Source: Dysgonomonas sp. UBA5412 (lineage in GTDB: Bacteria > Bacteroidota > Bacteroidia > Bacteroidales > Dysgonomonadaceae). From it: a stretch of DNA of 38,989 nt. The translations under genes and the position numbers were made by a program. A model generated the notes under the pieces. It was not told the origin of the DNA and searched no databases. It worked only from the letters and a program-made list of their open reading frames with translations. Of this stretch, positions 33,135-38,989 are shown in pieces. The stretch is taken from assembly GCA_002409595.1 (NCBI GenBank), contig DHNQ01000017.1, positions 1 to 38,989 of the forward strand, written 5' to 3'. The stretch's first letter is position 1, and every line of letters starts with the position of its first letter.

Positions 33135-34592
33135 ATGAAAAATCAATTATTCAGAAAGAGGGATATAGCTTCAATTCAGGCTGAAGCTTTTGCTCAAAAT
33201 AGTGACCTGAAACGTTCATTGTCGTTGGTAAACTTAGTTATGCTCGGCATTGGTGCTATTATAGGAACGGGTATATTTGTGATAACAGGAACAGCTGCTG
33301 CCAATTATGCAGGACCTGCATTGACAATATCATTTGTGATTTCTGCATTAGGTTGTGTCATGGCTGCCCTTTGCTATTCCGAATTTGCAGCTATGATTCC
33401 TGTTGCCGGAAGCGTATACACTTATAGTTTTGTAACCATGGGTGAATTTATGGGGTGGCTTGTCGGTTGGACTTTGGTTTTGGAATACTTATTTGTTTCG
33501 TCCAGTGTTGCGGTAGGTTGGTCTGGCTATATGGTAAGCCTTCTCACCGAATTTGGAATCAATATACCAGATATATTATGTAACCCTCCGTTAGATCATA
33601 CGGATGCAGGTTGGTTTTTGACCGGAAATATTGTTAATCTGCCATGCGTATTTATCGTTGCAGTCGTTGCTGCTTTACTTATAGGAGGACTGACTCAATC
33701 TTCTTGGGTTAACAACGTAATTGTAATTATAAAAATAACAGTTATCCTTCTATTCATAGGTTTTGGTTTGTCATATATAGATACCAGCAATTGGAGTCCA
33801 TATATTCCCGAAAATGCAGGGGTGTATGGCAAATTTGGATGGAGTGGTATTATGAGAGGTGCAGCTGTAATCTTCTTTGCCTATTTGGGTTTCGATGCCA
33901 TATCAACAGTTGCAGGAGAGGTAAAGAATCCTCAACGAAATATGCCGCGAGGCATAATATTGTCTCTTGTGATCTGTACATTACTTTATGTTATCGTAAC
34001 GGCTGTTCTTACAGGAATTGTTAATTACAAAGAATTAGATGTTCCTGCTCCTATGGCATTAGCTATAGATAGCGCTAAAGATTTAACATGGCTTAGCCCT
34101 CTTATTAAAATTGGAGCAATAGCAGGTATCACATCTGTTATTATGGTTATGATGCTAGCCCAGTCTCGCATTTATTATGCAGTATCGAAAGACGGATTAT
34201 TCCCACCTTTCTTTTCGAAAGTAAATAAGAAACATGTTCCTCAGAATGGGACTATAATTGCAGCTTTGGCTACCGGACTAGTTTCTGCCTCTTTGCCATT
34301 GCATGTAATAAGTGAACTGGTTTCTATCGGAACTCTTTTGGCTTTCACTATTGTCTGTATTGCCGTTTTGGTTCTTCGTAAAACTCAGCCTAATTTGGAT
34401 AGACCATTTAAGTGTCCTTTGGTTCCTTTAGTCCCTATATTAGGAGTACTTATATGTGGTTATCAAATGGTATCCTTGTCGGGAGATACCTGGATTCGAT
34501 TAATTTGTTGGACAGCGGTAGGACTTTGTATCTATTTCTTCTACGGACGTTTTCATAGTGTGTTAAAAGATTCCAATGATGATAATGAATGA
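33135..34592 (+). CDS. APC-superfamily amino-acid permease (CAT/YfnA-like)
   Basis: This is a 485-residue inner-membrane amino-acid transporter with about 12 hydrophobic helices. It has the first-helix substrate motif MLGIGAIIGTGIFVITGTAA, the segment CYSEFAAMIPVAGSVYTYSF, WTLVLEYLFVSSSVAVGWSG, FFAYLGFDAISTVAGEVKNPQRNMPRGI (the conserved helix 6 to loop region) and SRIYYAVSKDGLFP. These place it with the cationic amino-acid transporter-like proteins. I prefer ATG 33135 over a GTG two codons upstream. A four-codon frame, ATG-GAG-TGC-CCA-TGA, overlaps this start. The gene lies between ald and a porin, so alanine or a related amino acid is a reasonable substrate guess, though the family also moves basic amino acids and polyamines. 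Confidence 0.93.
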   Translation: MKNQLFRKRDIASIQAEAFAQNSDLKRSLSLVNLVMLGIGAIIGTGIFVITGTAAANYAGPALTISFVISALGCVMAALCYSEFAAMIPVAGSVYTYSFVTMGEFMGWLVGWTLVLEYLFVSSSVAVGWSGYMVSLLTEFGINIPDILCNPPLDHTDAGWFLTGNIVNLPCVFIVAVVAALLIGGLTQSSWVNNVIVIIKITVILLFIGFGLSYIDTSNWSPYIPENAGVYGKFGWSGIMRGAAVIFFAYLGFDAISTVAGEVKNPQRNMPRGIILSLVICTLLYVIVTAVLTGIVNYKELDVPAPMALAIDSAKDLTWLSPLIKIGAIAGITSVIMVMMLAQSRIYYAVSKDGLFPPFFSKVNKKHVPQNGTIIAALATGLVSASLPLHVISELVSIGTLLAFTIVCIAVLVLRKTQPNLDRPFKCPLVPLVPILGVLICGYQMVSLSGDTWIRLICWTAVGLCIYFFYGRFHSVLKDSNDDNE

Positions 34593-34605
34593 AAATTTTC
34601 TGTGT

Positions 34606-34666
34606 AACAGAGTAAAACATGAATAACAATCCCTCCTTTTAACAATTCTGTTTTGCTCTGTTTTTT
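34606..34666 (+). terminator. Permease terminator
   Basis: AACAGAG-T-AAAAC (34606-34618) pairs with GTTTT-G-CTCTGTT (34650-34662), with one T-G apposition and a 31-nt loop, and ends in six T. The porin gene starts 20 bp later, so partial read-through is likely needed to express it. Confidence 0.7.
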
Positions 34667-34685
34667 CTAACCTAAATAAAAGATT

Positions 34686-35849
34686 ATGAAAACTAGAATC
34701 TTAATGGCATTCTTATTTTGTTTCCTATGCGGACATATTCTGAAAGCCCAGCAAATAAATACAGATTCTATTTCCAATCCAAATTTGTTTGCATATTTGA
34801 CAGGGGTAAATTTAAAGCAGGATAGATTTCAGCTTTTCTTAAATACACAAGGGACTTTTGATGCTATGTTTAATGCTAAACATTTTAGTCAAGGTAAGTT
34901 TGTAATGAAACAATTGAGACTAGAAGCAAAAGGAAACATCAATGATAAATTATTTTACCGTTACCGTCAACGTTTGAATAGAAGTAATGATGGTTCTCAA
35001 GCCATAGACAATTTCCCTCAATCTATAGATATGGCATATCTTGGGGCTAAATTGAGTAAACATTTTTCAGTCATTGTTGGAAAGCAAACAGCTGCTTATG
35101 GCGGAGTTGTGTTTGATCTTAACCCCATCTTGGTATATGAATTTCCTGATATGGTAGAATATTTGGAATGTTTTATGACCGGAATCTCATTTGTCTATGA
35201 TATAAATGCATTGCAGCAAATACAATTTCAAATATTAAACAGTCATAATCAATCTACTTTAGATACTTATGGTATTGATTTGGAAGATGCAAAACTACCA
35301 TTGGTATACTCTATTAATTGGAATGGTAATTTTAATAATATCTATCAATCACGATGGTCTGTATCTTATATGAGTGAGGCTAGAAATAAATCTTTATATT
35401 ATGTTGCATTGGGAAACACTCTAAAATTTGGAAATATAAGTACCCTTTTCGATTTTATGTATTCCAAAGAGGATGCCGATAATAAAGGAATATTGCGTAA
35501 GTATTCTTGCTTAAATACAGAATACTTGTCTTATGTATTAAATATAAATTATAGGATCAACAATAATTGGAATGTATTTGCCCAAGGAATGTATGAAAAG
35601 GCAAATTTGAGTAAACCGTCTCAGATAACAGTTAATGATGAGTCTGTAACTCTTGATAAAGGGAATTATAGAAATTCGTATGGATATATAGCTGGTGTAG
35701 AGTATTACCCTTTATCAAATTCCGATTTGCATCTCTTCTTAACTTATGTTGGACGTCGGTTCGATTATTCCGATCGTGCAATATTGGACAAAAATTATAA
35801 TACAAATCGTTTTTCGGCTGGTTTTGTTTATCAATTACCATTATTTTAA
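34686..35849 (+). CDS. Outer-membrane porin (phosphate-selective porin O/P-like)
   Basis: This is a 387-residue beta-barrel protein with signal peptide MKTRILMAFLFCFLCGHILKAQQ. The mature part has alternating hydrophobic and polar strands, an early FVMKQLRLEAKGNINDKLFYRYRQRLNRS strand pair, KHFSVIVGKQTAAYGGVVFDLNP (a porin O/P-like QP-type segment with basic residue lining), several turns with N/D/G and a C-terminal strand TNRFSAGFVYQLPLF ending in Phe, as required for outer-membrane insertion. It is probably a channel for small anionic or amino-acid solutes. It follows the permease on the same strand and may supply it across the outer membrane, which is inference. It ends six bases from the convergent HTH gene. 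Confidence 0.82.
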   Translation: MKTRILMAFLFCFLCGHILKAQQINTDSISNPNLFAYLTGVNLKQDRFQLFLNTQGTFDAMFNAKHFSQGKFVMKQLRLEAKGNINDKLFYRYRQRLNRSNDGSQAIDNFPQSIDMAYLGAKLSKHFSVIVGKQTAAYGGVVFDLNPILVYEFPDMVEYLECFMTGISFVYDINALQQIQFQILNSHNQSTLDTYGIDLEDAKLPLVYSINWNGNFNNIYQSRWSVSYMSEARNKSLYYVALGNTLKFGNISTLFDFMYSKEDADNKGILRKYSCLNTEYLSYVLNINYRINNNWNVFAQGMYEKANLSKPSQITVNDESVTLDKGNYRNSYGYIAGVEYYPLSNSDLHLFLTYVGRRFDYSDRAILDKNYNTNRFSAGFVYQLPLF

Positions 35850-35854
35850 TGATT

Positions 35855-36811
35855 TTATGCACTTAGATATTCATGAAGGGTATTTATAATTTTTCTTTGC
35901 TGCTGCATATAGCGTTGTTTATTTACTAAGCCCGCTTGGGACAAAAGCACCGAGTTTTGGATTATTATATCCAAATACTCTTCATGTATTTTACACACTT
36001 CTCTATCAGGAGAAATTAGTGCATCGGGAGGATAAAGATCTATCGCTAATAGCTTATTATCTGCTTTTATATACGTAAAGGAATGATCTAAAATAAATTC
36101 AGAAGTATATATACTTGTTTTTGTATGTTTTGAAGATGAATTTGTGATCTGATGAAGCACTTTATTTAGTTCTTTCTCAAGATGGAAAATCTCTTTAGAT
36201 GTTATTAGGTTTAGCTTATAGAAATAGTGAATGTCACTAATAATATTATGAAATAAATTTGTACCTAAAATCAAATGCTTTTTGAATGGATGTTCCATTC
36301 TTATCTTCTCTTTTATCAAGAGAGTAAGTTCTTTAGGTATTTCGATATCTTTAATTGTTGGAAATCTTTTTATACATGCTTTGTTCCTTGAAAAAACTTT
36401 CAGTATACGAAGCTTCATTAAATTAGGATGACAATACATCATCTCTTCAGGAAGATGCGTATATGCTCCTGTTATCACAGTATCTTTACCTATAAATGGT
36501 TTTAAGACCTGAATCTCATTTTTCACTTTATTCATATAGATAGATTCAGGATCATGTTTATCATTCGTATAAATTGAAAATAGAACTGTGGAATTTTCTT
36601 GATTCTTTATGTTTAGAAAAAAATCCAGGCTTATATTTAGTTTTTGTGCAATAGTAAAAATTTCCGATGCCGAAAACTCCACCTCTCCTCGAATGCGTCT
36701 ATAACTAGCTTCCCTTCCAATATTAATTGTGTCGCACAAGAAGTTTACAAGTTTTTGGTTTTTATCCAACAATGACTTGATTGTGTAAATTAAATCAGAT
36801 TGATACTTCAT
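35855..36811 (-). CDS. HTH-domain protein of unknown function (XRE-like N-terminus)
   Basis: This 318-residue cytoplasmic protein has an XRE-like helix-turn-helix at about 10-65: IKSLLDKNQKLVNFLCDTINIGREASYRRIRGEVEFSASEIFTIAQKLNISLDFF, with the second and third helices around REASYRRIRGE. The remaining 250 residues are mostly helical, basic and without a domain I recognise. An acidic segment (YPPDALISPDREVCKIHEE, about 265-283) and a Gln/Arg-rich end (KQRYMQQQRKIINTLHEYL) are visible. Many Bacteroidota genomes carry similar large HTH proteins that read from themselves into a long, poorly defined sensor domain. It reads away from poxB across 533 bp and is convergent with the porin, so regulation of poxB is a plausible guess. 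No signal peptide or membrane segment. Confidence 0.75.
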   Translation of the reverse strand: MKYQSDLIYTIKSLLDKNQKLVNFLCDTINIGREASYRRIRGEVEFSASEIFTIAQKLNISLDFFLNIKNQENSTVLFSIYTNDKHDPESIYMNKVKNEIQVLKPFIGKDTVITGAYTHLPEEMMYCHPNLMKLRILKVFSRNKACIKRFPTIKDIEIPKELTLLIKEKIRMEHPFKKHLILGTNLFHNIISDIHYFYKLNLITSKEIFHLEKELNKVLHQITNSSSKHTKTSIYTSEFILDHSFTYIKADNKLLAIDLYPPDALISPDREVCKIHEEYLDIIIQNSVLLSQAGLVNKQRYMQQQRKIINTLHEYLSA

Positions 36812-37344
36812 GTTTGTTAAATTTTTAATTCTAAATATATAATTAGCAAGAAGCAGTTATAGAAGAGAATATAACAGAAAAGCGGAAATATATTACCACT
36901 TCTACAATGAAAACTATATGATAAATACAAATAAGAAACTATGTACTTCTTTTGAATATAAGGTCTTGATCGTGATTTTTCTTATTTACAATAGTTTTAT
37001 ATTTACCTTACATAAGGATAGCTAAATTACTTTTCAGATTGTTTATATTCTAATTACAAATATAATATTAATGAAGGTTACATAAATTATTAAGACATTT
37101 TTCTTTTTCAAATACTTAAAAAAATATTAAAGATGTCACATTTAGCTTTGTCGAAAATCATCTCTTTGGAAGAGAATAAATTTTATATTTAAGTTTGACT
37201 TTTGTTCTGTCTTCTTGATATATTTTATTCAACGGAGATTAATATGTTAAATTAAGTCAAAAAATGAGTGAGGTTTGACACGATATAGCCTTATGATTGT
37301 TATACAAATAGCATTTTTAATAATTAACATAACTTTTGTTTAAT
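36812..37344. other. Divergent intergenic region between HTH gene and poxB
   Basis: This 533-bp AT-rich region has no credible reading frame. It contains a possible -7 box for poxB (37143-37150), a CAAATATA minus-strand -7 match at 37057-37064, and a TTTGACTT (37194-37201) to AAGTCAAA (37254-37261) inverted pair with a further TTTGAC at 37274-37279, 66-71 bp before the poxB start. None is strong alone. Confidence 0.5.
37143..37150 (+). promoter_or_regulatory. Possible -7 promoter box for poxB
   Basis: TAGCTTTG is a full TAnnTTTG match 195 bp before the poxB ATG, without a clear -33 element. Weak; motif only. Confidence 0.25.
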
Positions 37345-38989
37345 ATGGGAAAAAAAGTAGCCGAACAACTAATAGAGACTATCAAACATGCGGGAATAAA
37401 GCATATTTACGCTGTTACGGGCGACAGCTTGAATGAAGTAAACGATGCTGTACGAAAAGATAAAGATATAAAATGGATACATGTTCGCCATGAAGAGACA
37501 GGTGCTTATGCTGCCTTAGCAGAAGCTGAGTTGAATGGAATCGGATGTTGTGCAGGTAGCAGCGGTCCTGGACATGTACATTTAATTAATGGGTTGTATG
37601 ATGCTCAAAGAGCAAATGCTTCGGTATTAGCTATAGCATCCACTTGTCCTACAGGAGAGTTTGGATCCTCTTTTTTTCAGGAAACTAATACTATAAAGCT
37701 ATTTGATGATTGTAGTGGATATAATCAAATTGCAAATACTCCTATGCAATTTGCTCGTATGTTACAAGCAGCACTACAACATACAGTTCATAAAAAAGAG
37801 GTTGCTGTATTAGGTCTTCCCGGCGATTTGGCCGAATCTGAAGCTTGCGATATACATACATCAATGCAGGTATTGCCATCTAAATCAATATACAGACCTA
37901 AGGATGAAGAAATTGCTGCTCTAGCAGAACTTATCAATAATACAGAAAAGATAACTATATATTGTGGAATTGGGGCTAGAGAAGGTCACGATGAAGTGGT
38001 AGAATTATCTAATTTGATTAATGCCCCGGTAGGATACAGTTTTAGAGGAAAGATGGGTGTGCAATATGATAATCCGAATGAGGTAGGAATGACTGGACTT
38101 TTGGGTTTACCTTCCGCTTTTTCAAGTATGAATGATGCGGAATTGTTGATACTTTTAGGTACAGATTTCCCTTATGCTCTGTTTATGCCCGATGATTGTA
38201 AAATAGTACAGCTAGATACTCGTCCGGAGCGTATTGGACGTAGAGCCAAAGTTGATATGGGGTTAGCAGGTAATGTGAAAGATACTTTGCAGGTCTTGCT
38301 TCCTTTGATTCAGCAAAAAAATAATGATGATTTCTTGCAGGATCAAATGAAACTTTATGATAAAGTAAAAAGAAATTTAGCCGCAATGGCAGATCAATGT
38401 GGTAAAATAGATTATATAGCTCCCGAATATGTAGCAACCATTATTAATAAACTTGCTACGGACGACGCTATCTTCACGGTAGATACTGGTATGTGTTGTG
38501 TTTGGGGAGCAAGATATCTTCAAGCTACAGGAAAACGCGAGATGTTAGGTTCGTTCAGTCATGGTTCTATGGCCAATGCTATGCCGATGGCTATTGGTGC
38601 AGCCCTTGCTCGTCCAAATCAGCAAGTGGTGGCTCTATGTGGTGATGGAGGCTTATCCATGATGCTGGGAGATTTAGCTACTATTGTCGAATATAAATTA
38701 CCAATAAAGCTAATTGTATTTGACAATCGTTCATTAGGAATGGTTAAACTGGAAATGGAAGTTGCAGGCTTGCCTGATCATGAGACAGATATGTATAATC
38801 CAGACTTTGCAGCAATAGCCCAAGCTATGGGAATGAAGAATTTGTCTGTAAATGATCCCTCAAAAGTAGAAGAAACTATTGCAGAAGCTTTTGCTATGGA
38901 AGGTCCAGTATTGGTTTCTGTAAAAACAGATCCGAATGCTTTGGCTATGCCTCCTAAGATCGAATTTGTTTTTACAGAAACCAATACTG
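37345..38989 (+). CDS. poxB: Pyruvate oxidase / pyruvate:quinone oxidoreductase (ThDP-dependent; C-terminus cut by window edge)
   Basis: This peripheral membrane flavoenzyme decarboxylates pyruvate to acetate and CO2 and passes electrons to quinone. I translated it from ATG 37345 (MGKKVAEQLIETIKHAGIKH); 548 codons are visible, so only some 25-30 residues are missing relative to E. coli PoxB (572). The ThDP fold is complete: catalytic Glu50 in RHEETGAYAALAEAE, SGPGHVHLINGLYDA, the central FAD domain (about 190-340, with YCGIGARE and LLILLGTDFPY) and the C-terminal GDGGLSMM...FDNRSLGMV motif (Gly433-Asp434, matching the E. coli position). The C-terminal lipid-activated tail is outside the window. 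Acetolactate synthase is the main alternative, but the residue spacing fits PoxB better. Confidence 0.9.
   Translation, partial: MGKKVAEQLIETIKHAGIKHIYAVTGDSLNEVNDAVRKDKDIKWIHVRHEETGAYAALAEAELNGIGCCAGSSGPGHVHLINGLYDAQRANASVLAIASTCPTGEFGSSFFQETNTIKLFDDCSGYNQIANTPMQFARMLQAALQHTVHKKEVAVLGLPGDLAESEACDIHTSMQVLPSKSIYRPKDEEIAALAELINNTEKITIYCGIGAREGHDEVVELSNLINAPVGYSFRGKMGVQYDNPNEVGMTGLLGLPSAFSSMNDAELLILLGTDFPYALFMPDDCKIVQLDTRPERIGRRAKVDMGLAGNVKDTLQVLLPLIQQKNNDDFLQDQMKLYDKVKRNLAAMADQCGKIDYIAPEYVATIINKLATDDAIFTVDTGMCCVWGARYLQATGKREMLGSFSHGSMANAMPMAIGAALARPNQQVVALCGDGGLSMMLGDLATIVEYKLPIKLIVFDNRSLGMVKLEMEVAGLPDHETDMYNPDFAAIAQAMGMKNLSVNDPSKVEETIAEAFAMEGPVLVSVKTDPNALAMPPKIEFVFTETNT

Noticed and set aside
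1..38989. tRNA, rRNA, insertion sequence or prophage
   Set aside because: I looked for TTCGAA-type T-loops with cloverleaf arms, transposase-like proteins and terminal inverted repeats and saw none. Gene content is core.

Overview
The window looks like chromosomal DNA from a member of the Bacteroidota, most likely order Bacteroidales. It is AT-rich. Start codons lack Shine-Dalgarno sequences, and several genes have a TAnnTTTG -7 box of the Bacteroidota sigma-ABfr type. Rho carries a long Q/N/K/T-rich insertion, and the order purH-mreB-mreC-mreD-mrdA-rodA is typical of Bacteroidales. A Dysgonomonas-like genus is my best guess from overall gene content. I see no rRNA, tRNA, insertion sequence, prophage or CRISPR, and most genes are core or lineage-conserved.

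Layout. (1) 1-5028, minus strand: a DUF4105 membrane protein, an alkaline-phosphatase-fold protein that has lost its catalytic residues, and secA, which is cut by the left edge. (2) 5236-9753: an exported nitroreductase-family protein, then, across a bidirectional terminator, a minus-strand unit encoding an Omp85-like barrel, an EptA-like phosphoethanolamine transferase and a PCMD-like exported protein. (3) 9902-11586, minus: pyrK-pyrD. (4) 11760-14454: an XRE regulator and a divergent C69 dipeptidase, separated by 556 bp rich in repeated GTTTAC-type half-sites and two 34-bp direct repeats that each carry a -7 box. (5) 14550-16724, plus: a FecCD-type permease and its ATPase, with no binding protein. 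(6) 16725-24181, minus: purH and the rod-shape/elongasome operon. (7) 24355-28148, plus: two DUF3857/transglutaminase-like proteins, one with most of its catalytic residues and one degenerate. (8) 28164-31171, minus: a CDF cation exporter and rho. (9) 31903-35849, plus: alanine dehydrogenase, an APC amino-acid permease and a porin, followed by a minus-strand HTH protein. (10) 37345 to the right edge: a ThDP-dependent pyruvate oxidase, cut near its C-terminus.

How the genes work together. Regions 1, 2, 6 and 7 mostly serve the cell envelope: protein export, lipid A decoration, the outer-membrane barrel and wall elongation. Region 9-10 could form a short catabolic route in which amino acid enters through the porin and permease, alanine becomes pyruvate (Ald), and pyruvate becomes acetate plus reduced quinone (PoxB).

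I find no clearly new multi-gene defence or biosynthetic system. The items most worth a second look are the phosphatase-fold pseudoenzyme beside a permuted-papain-like DUF4105 protein and secA, the repeat-rich regulator/dipeptidase intergenic region, the active/degenerate transglutaminase pair, the large inverted repeat between the two ABC genes, and the disordered insertion in Rho.
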